From assembly GCF_039523235.1 (NCBI RefSeq), contig NZ_BAAAEX010000003.1: a DNA stretch of 64,000 nucleotides; one strand, 5' to 3'. Of the stretch, positions 26,638-35,368 are shown one piece after another (positions within the stretch are counted from its first letter, which is position 1; every line of letters begins with the position of its first letter). Source of the stretch: Castellaniella ginsengisoli. GTDB lineage: Bacteria; Pseudomonadota; Gammaproteobacteria; Burkholderiales; Burkholderiaceae_B. The notes below the pieces were generated by a model. It saw only the letters and a list, made by a program, of their open reading frames with translations, was not told the origin of the DNA and ran no database searches. The position numbers were made by a program, and so were the translations under genes.

Positions 26638-27422
26638 TGTTTCTGGAACTGGATTCGGGCCTGAGCCTGCTGGCGCTCGTTTTCCTGATATTCGTGCTGT
26701 TCAAGCTGTTTCGTATCCTGCGCGAATACGAGCGCGCCGTGATCTTCACGCTGGGCCGCTATACGAGCACCAAGGGGCCGGGGCTGATCATCGTGATCCC
26801 TTTCCTGCAGCAGGCGGTCCGCGTGGACATGCGCGTTGTCACGCTCGACATTCCCCCTCAGGATGTGATTTCCCGCGACAACGTGTCGGTGCAGGTGAAT
26901 GCGGTCCTGTATTTCCGGGTGATCGATCCCGGCAAGGCCATCATCCAGGTCGAGCGCTACCTGGAGGCGACCAGCCAACTGGCGCAGACGACGCTGCGGG
27001 CGGTACTGGGCAAGCATGAACTGGACGAGATGCTGGCCGAGCGCGAAAAGTTGAACCTGGACATCCAGACCATCCTCGATGCCCAGACCGATGGCTGGGG
27101 CATCAAGGTCACCAACGTCGAGATCAAGGATATCGGCCTGAACGAGACCATGGTGCGCGCCATGGCGCGTCAGGCCGAGGCCGAACGCGACCGCCGCGCC
27201 AAGGTCATCCATGCCGAAGGCGAGCGTCAGGCGGCGCAAGCGCTGGCCGATGCGGCCAATACCTTGTCCCAGGAGCCGTCCGCCATGCAGTTGCGCTACC
27301 TGGAAACGCTGGCCCAGGTGGCGGGCGACAAATCCTCGACTTTGGTGTTTCCGATCCCCATCGACCTGTTGGCCGGATTCATGGGGCCATCGAGTCCGCT
27401 TCGGCCAAAAGCTGACCAATGA
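26634..27422 (+). CDS. Slipin/stomatin-like SPFH-domain membrane protein
   Basis: A 262-residue protein with an N-terminal membrane anchor (about residues 8-28), an SPFH/band-7 domain (YERAVIFTLGRY, GPGLIIVIPFLQ, VQVNAVLYFRV) and a charged helical tail (ARQAEAERDRRAKVIHAEGERQAA). Slipins oligomerise in the membrane and are linked to microdomain organisation or protease control. Its last 44 bp overlap the convergent redoxin gene. Confidence 0.9.
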   Translation: MMFLELDSGLSLLALVFLIFVLFKLFRILREYERAVIFTLGRYTSTKGPGLIIVIPFLQQAVRVDMRVVTLDIPPQDVISRDNVSVQVNAVLYFRVIDPGKAIIQVERYLEATSQLAQTTLRAVLGKHELDEMLAEREKLNLDIQTILDAQTDGWGIKVTNVEIKDIGLNETMVRAMARQAEAERDRRAKVIHAEGERQAAQALADAANTLSQEPSAMQLRYLETLAQVAGDKSSTLVFPIPIDLLAGFMGPSSPLRPKADQ

Positions 27423-27870
27423 CGGCGCCCGTGCGCAGGTCGTCCAGCCGGCCGAAGTGATGCAGCCGGACGCCGCCTTTGGCATCCAGGATCACCAGCG
27501 ACGGCGTGCCCTGAAGGCCCCAGGCCTGCATGGTCAGGGGGATCGGATTGCCCGATGGCGCAGGCCGGTCGATGCCGACGGGAAAACGGATCCGGTTCTC
27601 GTGCAGGAACGCCCGCAGCGAGATCTCGCCCATGGCCGCGTGATGCTCGAAGACCGTGTGCAGGCCGATCACCTGGACGCGCCCCGGCGGAAAAGACTCG
27701 TGGATCGCCTTGGCCTGGGGCAGGCCGTGGGACACGCAGCCCGGGCATAGCATCTGGAAGGCATGCACGACCACGACGGATCCGCGCAGCGACTCCAGGG
27801 TAGGCGGTTCATCGGACAGATTCAGCCAGGTTTCGACGTCCCAGGGGGGAGGCACCGCGCCGTTGATCAT
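27379..27870 (-). CDS. Redoxin-family thiol protein (TlpA/AhpC-like)
   Basis: A 163-residue protein with a thioredoxin fold. VVVVHAFQMLCPGCVSHGLP (about residues 32-51) contains a CPGC motif in the position of the thioredoxin CxxC. The cis-proline region is GTPSLVILD (about 121). No signal peptide is visible, so it is probably cytosolic. ATG 27870 gives MINGAVPPPWDVETW; the frame stays open upstream but lacks a sensible start. Convergent with, and overlapping, the slipin gene. Confidence 0.82.
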   Translation of the reverse strand: MINGAVPPPWDVETWLNLSDEPPTLESLRGSVVVVHAFQMLCPGCVSHGLPQAKAIHESFPPGRVQVIGLHTVFEHHAAMGEISLRAFLHENRIRFPVGIDRPAPSGNPIPLTMQAWGLQGTPSLVILDAKGGVRLHHFGRLDDLRTGAVIGQLLAEADSMAP

Positions 27871-28093
27871 GTTGCTGCTCCGCACAGAGATTGATCCGTC
27901 CCATGATAGGCCGGGCGGGCGGCGGGGAAAAGACGCCGGACCCGGAAAACCTATAAACCGTAGTGGTAATCTTCCACCCGCCTGCCACCCGTGGTGTAAT
28001 GAAATGATTTCACCGCCGCTTGCCTGCAGCGGTCTGATTCGGGCGCTCGTGGGGCGCCCCCTGGTCACTTCCCTGTTTGACGGAGATTCACAC

Positions 28094-28426
28094 ATGAAAT
28101 TGCCTGCTCTCGCCTTGAGCCTTTCCTTGCTGGCCCTGGGCCAGACCGCCCACGCCGCGCCGGATTTCGCCCAGGTCAAGGACATCCTGACCAAGAACGC
28201 CTGTCTGGCCTGCCACGCCGTCGATAAGAAGGTCATCGGCCCCGGGTACAACGAGGTTGCGGCCAAGCACAAAGGCCAGGCGGATGCCGCCGCGGTCCTG
28301 ACCAAGCACATCAAGGAAGGCAGTTCCGGCGTTTACGGCCCGATCCCGATGCCGCCCAATGTCGGCATTTCCGACGCCGACATCAAGGTGGTGGTCGACT
28401 GGCTGGTGGCCGGCGCTCCGCAGTGA
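28094..28426 (+). CDS. Small periplasmic cytochrome c (c551/c5-like)
   Basis: A 110-residue exported monoheme cytochrome. A signal peptide ends GQTAHA, the heme-attachment motif CLACH lies at about residues 37-41, and the distal methionine is in PIPMPPN (about 85-91). It probably shuttles electrons in the periplasm to an oxidase or peroxidase. GGAG lies about 8 nt before the ATG. A strong terminator follows, so it is not co-transcribed with nrdJ. Confidence 0.92.
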   Translation: MKLPALALSLSLLALGQTAHAAPDFAQVKDILTKNACLACHAVDKKVIGPGYNEVAAKHKGQADAAAVLTKHIKEGSSGVYGPIPMPPNVGISDADIKVVVDWLVAGAPQ

Positions 28427-28482
28427 TCGCACGGCGCCCGGGGGCTTCGTCCCCGGGCAAGCCTGCCGGGGCATTCCCGGAG

Positions 28483-28519
28483 ACCCTGTGTGCGGCCGCC
28501 GGCCGTCACAGGGTTTTTT
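28483..28519 (+). terminator. Intrinsic terminator after the cytochrome c gene
   Basis: ACCCTGTG (28483-28490) pairs with CACAGGGT (28507-28514) and an inner CGGCC/GGCCG extends the stem. A run of six Ts (28514-28519) follows on the plus strand. It ends only 22 bp before the nrdJ start, so nrdJ either has a very short leader or depends on read-through. Confidence 0.88.
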
Positions 28520-28541
28520 CAATTTCCTCACAGGAGCCTGC

Positions 28542-31406
28542 ATGAACCGAGTGGATGTTTTCTCGGGTCTGGAGACCCAATCGATTTCCGCCGAAGTCCT
28601 GCGCGAAAAATATGCCAAGGGCGGTGAAACCTCGATCGTCGAGATTCAGCAACGCGTGGCGCGCGCCCTGGCAGCCGTCGAAAAACCGAAGCAACGCGCT
28701 CGCTACCGCGCCCTGTTCCTGGATGCCCAGCAGCGTGGGTTCATCCCCGCCGGCCGCATCAATTCGGCCGCGGGCACCGATCTGGCCGCCACGCTCATCA
28801 ATTGCTTCGTCCAGCCGGTCGGGGATTCGGTCTCCGCTCCGGTGGATGGCCGGCCCGGCATCTACGACGCCTTGCAAAAAGCCGCCGAGACCATGCGACG
28901 AGGCGGCGGGGTGGGGTATAACTTCAGCCACATTCGGCCGGCCGGGGCGCTGGTCAAGGGCACGGCATCGAAGGCGTCCGGCCCGGTCTCCTACATGCGC
29001 GTGTTCGACCGCTCCTGCGAGACCGTCGAATCCGCCGGGTCCCGGCGCGGCGCGCAGATGGGCGTGCTGGACGTCGGCCACCCCGATATCGAAGCGTTCA
29101 TCGAAGCCAAGCAGACTGCCGGCGAACTGACCAATTTCAACGTGTCGGTCAGCGTCACCGACGCCTTCATGCGCGCCGTCGAGCACGATACGGCATTTCC
29201 CCTGACCCATGCGGCGGAGCCCGGCGACGACCTCAAGGCGGCCGGCGCGCACCAGCGCGAGGACGGCCTGTGGGTCTACCGGGAAATCCGCGCCCGCGAC
29301 CTGTGGGACCGGATCATGCAGTCCACCTACGACTACGCCGAACCCGGCGTGTTGTTCCATGACCGGATCAACGCAGAGAACAATCTGCACTACCTGGAAA
29401 CCCTGGACGCCACCAACCCTTGCGGAGAACAGCCGCTGCCGGGCTACGGTTGCTGCTGCCTGGGCTCCATCGACCTGACGCGGTTCGTGCGCCATCCGTT
29501 TGGCTTGCAGGGTGAGCCTTCCGTCGATTGGGCAGGATTGGCCGAGGTCGTGGCGGTGGCCGTGCGCATGCTGGACAACGTGCTGGATGCCACTGTCTGG
29601 CCCCTGCCGGAGCAGGCGGCCGAAGCCGCCCACAAGCGCCGTGTCGGGCTTGGCGTCACCGGGCTGGGCGACGCCCTGGTGATGCTCAGGCTGGCCTATG
29701 ACAGCGAACCCGCGCGCGAGATGGCGGCCCGTTTTGCCCGCGAGGTCGCCCATGCCGCCTACCGGGCCTCGGTGGAGCTGGCCCGCGAACGCGGCCCGTT
29801 TCCGGGCTTTCAGGCCGAAGCCTACCTGGACAGCGGTTTTGCCCGGCGCCTGCCCGAAGACATCCGCGCCGCCATTGCGGCGCACGGCATCCGCAACAGC
29901 CACCTCACCTCGATCGCGCCCACGGGCACGATCTCGCTGGCCTTTGCCGACAACGCCTCCAATGGCATCGAGCCGCCGTTTTCCTGGACTTATACACGCA
30001 CCAAGCGCATGGCCGACGGCGGCAAGCAGGACTACGTGGTCGAAGACCATGCCTATCGCCTTTACCGCCTGATGGGCGGCGACGTATCGGGCGAACTGCC
30101 GCCGTATTTCCGGACGGCGCTGGAGATCTCTGCGCGCGATCACGCCTTGATGGTCGCCGCCGTCAAAGACCACGTGGATGCCGCAATCTCCAAGACCGTG
30201 AATGTGGCTGCCGATTATCCCTACGAGGACTTCAAGGACCTGTACATGCAGGCCTGGAAGCTTGGCCTCAAAGGCATCACGACTTACCGCCCCAGCGGCA
30301 AGCGCGCCGCCGTACTGTCCGTCGCGCCCGCCGCCGAGGCCCCCGCTCAGCCCGAAGCCATTTCCTTGTCCGAAGCCGATCGCCGCCTGGTGCTCAAGCG
30401 CGTCATCGAGCCCGTCCTCAACAGCCTGCGCTGGCCCAACCGCCCCCGGCTGCCGCGCGGGGCCTCCTGCTGGGCCTCGGACGCCATCGAGTCCCCGGAA
30501 GGCAGTTTCGTGGTGTTCGTGTCCGACCTGCAGAACCGGCCCTTCGAGGTCTGGGTCAACGGGGCCCGGCCGCCGCGCGGCCTGGGCTCGGTGGCCAAGA
30601 TGCTCAGCCTGGACATGTACACGGACGACTTCCCCTGGCTCAGCCGCAAGCTCGAGGTCTTGGCCGGCACCAACGGCGGCACGGCCTTCCAGGTTCTGGA
30701 TCCGGAAACAGGCGAACCCGTCTGGGTCCCTTCGACGGTGGCCGCCCTGGCGCGGCTGGTGGCGTTCCGCCACCGCACCCTGGGCATCGATCGCTCGGCC
30801 AAATCCAAGTCGGCCATGATGGAGGCGCTGATCGCGCCGCGCGAGCCCAAGACGGGCCCGGACGGCACGATGGGCTGGATCTGCGACGTCCTCAACCCGG
30901 TGACGGGAGACGATTTCGTGCTCATGGTCAAAGAACTGCGCATGCCCGACGGCTCCACCCGGCCGTACTCCGTGTGGGGCGCGGGCAAGTTCCCGCGCGC
31001 CTTCGAAGGCCTGTTCAAGCTCTTGAGCCTGGACATGCGCATCGTCGATCCGGCCTGGATCGCCATGAAACTGCGCAAGCTGATGAAGTATGCGGAACCC
31101 CAGGGGGATTTCCTCGCCCGGGTGCCTGGCACGGACAAGTCCAGTTCCTTCCCCTCGACGGAAGCCTACATCGCCCGCCTGCTGATCCATCGCTACACGA
31201 TGCTCGGCATTCTCGACGAGCAGGGAGAGCCCGTCGAGCAGATGGGCGTCGTCCAGGCCGAAGCCGCGGTCGACGCGGCGCCTGCGGCCCGCCAGGCGCC
31301 GCCCGCCCACGGGACGGAATGCCCGGAATGCCATCTGCACAGCGTCATCAAGAAAGACGGCTGCCAGTTCTGCACCCACTGCGGCTACACAGGAGCATGT
31401 GGATGA
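28542..31406 (+). CDS. nrdJ: Adenosylcobalamin-dependent ribonucleotide reductase (class II)
   Basis: A 954-residue enzyme that makes deoxyribonucleotides with a B12-generated thiyl radical. Active-site landmarks are NCFVQP (Cys about residue 88), NPCGEQPLPGYGCCCLGS (about 292) and APTGTIS (about 460). Two related C-terminal modules follow (about 614-760 and 776-900; compare FVVFVSDLQNRPFEVWV with FVLMVKELRMPDGSTRPYSVW), then a four-cysteine zinc ribbon CPEC...CTHC (about 926-950). CAGGAG precedes the ATG by 5 nt. No cobalamin riboswitch was seen upstream. An intergenic repeat array starts 15 bp after its stop. Confidence 0.93.
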   Translation: MNRVDVFSGLETQSISAEVLREKYAKGGETSIVEIQQRVARALAAVEKPKQRARYRALFLDAQQRGFIPAGRINSAAGTDLAATLINCFVQPVGDSVSAPVDGRPGIYDALQKAAETMRRGGGVGYNFSHIRPAGALVKGTASKASGPVSYMRVFDRSCETVESAGSRRGAQMGVLDVGHPDIEAFIEAKQTAGELTNFNVSVSVTDAFMRAVEHDTAFPLTHAAEPGDDLKAAGAHQREDGLWVYREIRARDLWDRIMQSTYDYAEPGVLFHDRINAENNLHYLETLDATNPCGEQPLPGYGCCCLGSIDLTRFVRHPFGLQGEPSVDWAGLAEVVAVAVRMLDNVLDATVWPLPEQAAEAAHKRRVGLGVTGLGDALVMLRLAYDSEPAREMAARFAREVAHAAYRASVELARERGPFPGFQAEAYLDSGFARRLPEDIRAAIAAHGIRNSHLTSIAPTGTISLAFADNASNGIEPPFSWTYTRTKRMADGGKQDYVVEDHAYRLYRLMGGDVSGELPPYFRTALEISARDHALMVAAVKDHVDAAISKTVNVAADYPYEDFKDLYMQAWKLGLKGITTYRPSGKRAAVLSVAPAAEAPAQPEAISLSEADRRLVLKRVIEPVLNSLRWPNRPRLPRGASCWASDAIESPEGSFVVFVSDLQNRPFEVWVNGARPPRGLGSVAKMLSLDMYTDDFPWLSRKLEVLAGTNGGTAFQVLDPETGEPVWVPSTVAALARLVAFRHRTLGIDRSAKSKSAMMEALIAPREPKTGPDGTMGWICDVLNPVTGDDFVLMVKELRMPDGSTRPYSVWGAGKFPRAFEGLFKLLSLDMRIVDPAWIAMKLRKLMKYAEPQGDFLARVPGTDKSSSFPSTEAYIARLLIHRYTMLGILDEQGEPVEQMGVVQAEAAVDAAPAARQAPPAHGTECPECHLHSVIKKDGCQFCTHCGYTGACG

Positions 31407-31687
31407 GACAGGACACCGGACAGTCCCTGCGGACTGTCCGGTGCCTGTCGAATCCGAGCGGCATGCAGGCCGCGAGGTGGAGAGATGCCACAAACAGTCC
31501 CTGCGGACTGTCCGGTGCCTGTCGAATCCGAGCGGCATGCAGGCCGCGAGGTGGAGGGATGCTACAAACAGTCCCTGCGGACTGTCCGGTGCAGCGGCAT
31601 GCAGGCCGCGAGGTGGCGCAATCGGATATAGAATGGTTCCCCCGGCCCGGGGAGACCGGGGATGCAACCATCCAAACTAGAAGTGTC
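31407..31687 (+). repeat. Repeat array 2: three tandem units between nrdJ and nadB
   Basis: Three units with a 74-bp period begin at 31421, 31495 and 31569. Each starts with CAGTCC-CTGC-GGACTGTCCGG; in the first, CCGGACAGTCC/GGACTGTCCGG is a perfect 11-bp stem (31416-31441). A second dyad GCGGC-ATGCAG-GCCGC and GAGGTGG follow. Units 1 and 2 are almost identical; unit 3 lacks 12 bp (CTGTCGAATCCG). The rest of the interval (31617-31687) leads into nadB, with no clear SD. Open frames through the array translate the repeat in several frames and are not credible genes. Confidence 0.92.
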
Positions 31688-33322
31688 ATGAATCACCAAT
31701 ACGATGTCCTGATCATCGGCAGCGGCCTGGCCGGTCTGACGGTGGCGCTGCACCTGGCAGCCGACAAAAAAGTCGCCGTCCTGTCGAAGAAAGCCTTGCT
31801 GGACGGCTCCAGCAACTGGGCCCAGGGCGGCATCGCCGCCGTGCTGGATTCCCAGGACAGCCATGACGAACACATCGCCGATACCCTGGTGGCGGGCGCC
31901 GGGCTGTGCGACTCCGACGCCACGCGCCACATCGTCGAGCAAGGCCGCTCGGCCATCGACTGGCTGATCGAGCTTGGCGTGCCCTTCACGCCGGACCAGG
32001 GCGCCGAGCTGGGTTTCCACCTGACCCGCGAGGGCGGCCACAGCCAGCGGCGCATCATCCATGCCGCCGACGCGACCGGCCACTTGGTCCAGCAGACGCT
32101 GGAGCAACAGGTCCGCGCCCATCACAACATCACTTTGCTGGAATACCATTCCGGGGTCGAACTCATCACCAGCCGCATCCTGGCCGGCCAGGGGACGCCG
32201 GCCGCCAGCCAGCCCGCCCGTTGCCTGGGTGCTTACGTCTACGACGAACACGCCGACCGGGTCCACACCATCCTGGCCGCCCGCGTCGTGCTGGCCACGG
32301 GCGGCGCCGGCAAGGTCTATCTGCACACCAGCAACCCGGACACCTCCACCGGCGACGGCATCGCCATGGCCTGGCGGGCCGGCTGCCGCGTGGCCAACAT
32401 GGAATTCATGCAGTTTCACCCGACCTGCATGTTTCACCCGCAAGCCAAGTCGTTCCTGATTTCCGAGGCTGTGCGCGGGGAGGGCGGGGTGCTGCGCCTG
32501 CCGGCCTCGGCCGGCGCGCAGGCGGGCGAACGCTTCATGCAGTGGCATGACGAGCGGCTGGAACTGGCGCCGCGCGACGTGGTGGCCCGCGCCATCGATT
32601 TCGAGATCAAGAAGCGCGGCCTGACCCATGTGGATCTGGATATCAGCCACCGTCCGGCCGAATTCGTGCGCGAGCATTTTCCGACGATCCACGCCCGCTG
32701 CCTGGAGTTCGGCATCGACATGACGCGCGAGCCGATCCCGGTGGTGCCGGCGATGCATTTCACGTGCGGCGGCGTGGTGGTCGACATGAACGGCCGCACC
32801 GATATTCCCGGCCTCTACGCGGTGGGGGAAACCGCCTACACCGGCTTGCATGGGGCCAACCGACTGGCCAGCAATTCCTTGCTGGAGTGCCTGGTGATCG
32901 GCCGCAATGCCGCCCATGACATCGATGCCTTGCCGCCGGCCGATCCCTTGCCGGGCCAGGTGCCTGGATGGGACGACAGCCGCGCCCGGGACAGCTCGGA
33001 GGCGGTGCTGGTCACGCATGCCTGGGACGAGGTGCGCCGCCTGATGTCCAATTACGTCGGGATCGTGCGCACGCAAAAGCGCCTGGGCCGCGCGCACCAG
33101 CGCATCAGCCTGCTGGAGCAGGAAATCGAGGCCTATTATCAGGAACACCGGGTCACCAGCGATTTGCTGGAGTGCCGCAACCTGATCCAGGTCGCGGCGC
33201 TGGTGGTCGCCGCAGCGTTATCCCGCAAAGAAAGCCGCGGCTTGCATTATTGCCAGGATTTCCCGTGGACGCTGCCCCGGGCCTTGCCCACGGTGATGAC
33301 GCCGGAAGAGGGCTTTCGCTGA
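31688..33322 (+). CDS. nadB: L-aspartate oxidase
   Basis: A 544-residue FAD enzyme that oxidises aspartate to iminoaspartate, the first step of de novo NAD synthesis. FAD-binding GSGLAGL is at residues 11-17, with SSNWAQGGIAA (about 42), HSQRRIIHAADATG (about 118) and the catalytic-region arginines in TREGGHSQRR. The C-terminal helical domain contains the expected RLGRAHQRI segment. ATG 31688 is the only start giving the normal N-terminus. It converges with nadC, whose product acts two steps later. Confidence 0.96.
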   Translation: MNHQYDVLIIGSGLAGLTVALHLAADKKVAVLSKKALLDGSSNWAQGGIAAVLDSQDSHDEHIADTLVAGAGLCDSDATRHIVEQGRSAIDWLIELGVPFTPDQGAELGFHLTREGGHSQRRIIHAADATGHLVQQTLEQQVRAHHNITLLEYHSGVELITSRILAGQGTPAASQPARCLGAYVYDEHADRVHTILAARVVLATGGAGKVYLHTSNPDTSTGDGIAMAWRAGCRVANMEFMQFHPTCMFHPQAKSFLISEAVRGEGGVLRLPASAGAQAGERFMQWHDERLELAPRDVVARAIDFEIKKRGLTHVDLDISHRPAEFVREHFPTIHARCLEFGIDMTREPIPVVPAMHFTCGGVVVDMNGRTDIPGLYAVGETAYTGLHGANRLASNSLLECLVIGRNAAHDIDALPPADPLPGQVPGWDDSRARDSSEAVLVTHAWDEVRRLMSNYVGIVRTQKRLGRAHQRISLLEQEIEAYYQEHRVTSDLLECRNLIQVAALVVAAALSRKESRGLHYCQDFPWTLPRALPTVMTPEEGFR

Positions 33323-33331
33323 GGTGCGGCG

Positions 33332-33354
33332 CCGCCGGCGGGCTGCGCCGGCGG
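33332..33354. terminator. Hairpin between convergent nadB and nadC
   Basis: CCGCCGGCG (33332-33340) and CGCCGGCGG (33346-33354) form a 9-bp GC stem with a 5-nt loop. There is no T-run, so termination is plausible but not certain. Confidence 0.55.
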
Positions 33355-33359
33355 ATGGG

Positions 33360-34235
33360 TCAGAGGACCCGCAGAGAATAATCGACGGCCTGGATGTCTT
33401 TGGTCAGGCTGCCGATGGAAATCCGGTCCACGCCCGTCTGGGCAATGGCGCGCACGGTTTCGTGGCGGATGCCGCCCGAGGCTTCCAGCAGTGCGCGGCC
33501 CGCATTCAGCGCCACGGCAGCCGCCAGATCGTCCAGGCTGAAGTTGTCCAGCAGCACGGAAACAGCGCCGGCTTCGAGCGCCTGGCGCAGTTCGTCCAGG
33601 GACTCGACTTCGATCTGGATCGGCACACCGCCCGAGACCGTCTGCGCGGCCCGCAGGGCGGCAGCGATGCCGCCCGCCGCCAGGATGTGGTTTTCCTTGA
33701 TCAGGATGCCGTCGTACAAGGCCAGGCGCTGATTCTTGCCGCCGCCCACGCGCACGGCGTATTTTTCGGCCAGGCGCAGGCCGGGCAGGGTCTTGCGCGT
33801 GTCGAGGATGGATGCCCGCGTGCCGGCCGTCAGGTCCACGTAGCGGCGGGTGGCCGTTGCCACGCCTGACAGCAACTGCAGGAAATTCAAGGCCGTGCGT
33901 TCGGCGGTCAAGAGCGCGCGCACTGGCCCGTGAAGGCGGCAGACCACGGAGCCGGCTTCCATCAGATCGCCTTCGGCGTAAGCCCAGTCAAGCAGGATGC
34001 GCGCATCCACCCGGTGCATCGCAGCCTCGAACCACGGTGCGCCGCAGAGCACGGCGGGCTCGCGCACGATCACATGGGCGGCCTCGATCTGTTCGGCGGG
34101 AATCAGCAGGCCGGTGACGTCTCCCGCGCCGACATCCTCGGCCAGGGCGCGTTCGATGTTGGCGTCGAGGGACGATTGCAGTGCGGGCGAGAAGGGAGCG
34201 TGAGGATTGCGCAAAGTGGAAGAGGGGAGGCTCAT
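33360..34235 (-). CDS. nadC: Quinolinate phosphoribosyltransferase (decarboxylating)
   Basis: A 291-residue enzyme joining quinolinate to PRPP to give nicotinate mononucleotide. Landmarks are ALAEDVGAGDVTG near residue 30, RTALNFLQLLSG (about 112), ILDTRKTLPGLR (about 142), KYAVRVGGGKNQR and the C-terminal GVDRISIGSLTK. ATG 34235 overlaps the nadA stop by 4 bp (ATGA) and gives the family N-terminus; the frame is open further upstream inside nadA. Translationally coupled to nadA. Confidence 0.96.
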   Translation of the reverse strand: MSLPSSTLRNPHAPFSPALQSSLDANIERALAEDVGAGDVTGLLIPAEQIEAAHVIVREPAVLCGAPWFEAAMHRVDARILLDWAYAEGDLMEAGSVVCRLHGPVRALLTAERTALNFLQLLSGVATATRRYVDLTAGTRASILDTRKTLPGLRLAEKYAVRVGGGKNQRLALYDGILIKENHILAAGGIAAALRAAQTVSGGVPIQIEVESLDELRQALEAGAVSVLLDNFSLDDLAAAVALNAGRALLEASGGIRHETVRAIAQTGVDRISIGSLTKDIQAVDYSLRVL

Positions 34236-35368
34236 GCCGGGCCGACTCCGGAAAACAGCGCCTGCTCTTGCGCCAGATCGGGGCCGGGCCGCGTATTGCG
34301 GCGGCGCGCGGCGGCGAAGTCCAGCATGCGGTCGATGCAGACCTTGGCCTGGCGGCCCAGGGCCGGGTCCAGGTGGACTTCGTTGGTGCCGAACTCCAGC
34401 GCGTCGGCCACGCCCTTGAGAGAGTTCATGGCCATCCAGGGGCAATGGGCACAGCTCTTGCAGGTGGCGGACTCGCCGGCCGTGGGCGCGGCAATGAACG
34501 TCTTGTCGGGCGCCGCCAGCCGCATTTTATGCAGCAGCCCCTGGTCGGTCGCGACGATGAAGGTCGTGGCCGGGGATTCGGTCACGGCGGCCAGCAGCCG
34601 CGAGGTCGAGCCCACGACATCGGCCTGGGCCACGACGGCGGCGGGCGATTCGGGATGCACCAGCACCAGGGCGCCCGGGTGTTCCTTGCGCATCAAGTCG
34701 AGCTCGATGCCCTTGAACTCGTCGTGCACGGTGCAGGATCCTTGCCACAGCACCATGTCGGCGCCGGTCTCCCGCTGGATGTAGGAGCCCAGGTGCCGGT
34801 CAGGCGCCCAGAGGATCTTCTTGCCTTGCCGGTGCAGCTCGGACACGATGTCCAGTCCGATGGAGGAGGTCACCATCCAGTCGGCCTGGGCCTTCACGGC
34901 GGCGCTGGTATTGGCGTAGACCACCACCGTGCGGTCGGGATGCCGGGCCCGGAATGCGGCAAACGCCACCGGGTCGCAGCCCAGGTCCAGCGAACAGGTG
35001 GCGTCCAGATCGGGCATCAGGATGCGCTTTTCCGGAGAGAGGATCTTGGCCGTCTCGCCCATGAACCGGACGCCGGAGACCACCAGGGTGTCGGCCGCGT
35101 GATCCCGGCCGAAGCGCGCCATTTCCAGGGAATCCGACACACAGCCGCCGGTTTCCTCGGCCAGGTCCTGGATGTCGGCATCGACATAGTAGTGCGCCAC
35201 CAGAACGGCATTGCGGGAAGCCAGCAGCCGGCGGATGCGGTCTTTCTGGAATTCGCGTTCCTGGGGGGACAGCGGCGGATTCACCCGGGCCCAGGCTTCG
35301 GCAACCGTATGGGTGCCGCCAGCCATGTCCGGGCGGTCGAATTCGACGATTCGGGTACCTGAGGGCAT
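34232..35368 (-). CDS. nadA: Quinolinate synthase
   Basis: A 378-residue 4Fe-4S enzyme that condenses iminoaspartate with dihydroxyacetone phosphate to quinolinate. Candidate cluster cysteines lie in ATCSLDLGC, in GSCTVHD and in the C-terminal CKSCAHCPW. AHYYVDADIQ (about 55) and VSGVRFMGETAK are typical. Start 35368 (MPSGTRIVEF) is preferred to ATG 35413, because a -10-like TATGAT on the minus strand (35409-35414) overlaps the latter. Overlaps nadC by 4 bp. Confidence 0.94.
   Translation of the reverse strand: MPSGTRIVEFDRPDMAGGTHTVAEAWARVNPPLSPQEREFQKDRIRRLLASRNAVLVAHYYVDADIQDLAEETGGCVSDSLEMARFGRDHAADTLVVSGVRFMGETAKILSPEKRILMPDLDATCSLDLGCDPVAFAAFRARHPDRTVVVYANTSAAVKAQADWMVTSSIGLDIVSELHRQGKKILWAPDRHLGSYIQRETGADMVLWQGSCTVHDEFKGIELDLMRKEHPGALVLVHPESPAAVVAQADVVGSTSRLLAAVTESPATTFIVATDQGLLHKMRLAAPDKTFIAAPTAGESATCKSCAHCPWMAMNSLKGVADALEFGTNEVHLDPALGRQAKVCIDRMLDFAAARRRNTRPGPDLAQEQALFSGVGPA

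Noticed and set aside
28427..28541. Cobalamin riboswitch ahead of nrdJ
   Set aside because: Only 115 bp are available, a terminator occupies most of the end, and no B12-box was recognised.
31416..31617. Possible CRISPR array because of regularly spaced repeats
   Set aside because: The whole 74-bp unit is repeated with no unique spacers, there are only three units, and no cas genes are present.
28506..31667. Very long antisense open frame opposite nrdJ (over 1000 codons)
   Set aside because: It is a mirror of a GC-rich coding frame with low-complexity Gln/His/Arg/Gly composition and no domain; nrdJ on the other strand is unmistakable.
31399..31689. Small ORFs through the repeat array encoding repeated peptides
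   Set aside because: Several frames and both strands are open only because the same repeat is copied; no SD or family similarity.
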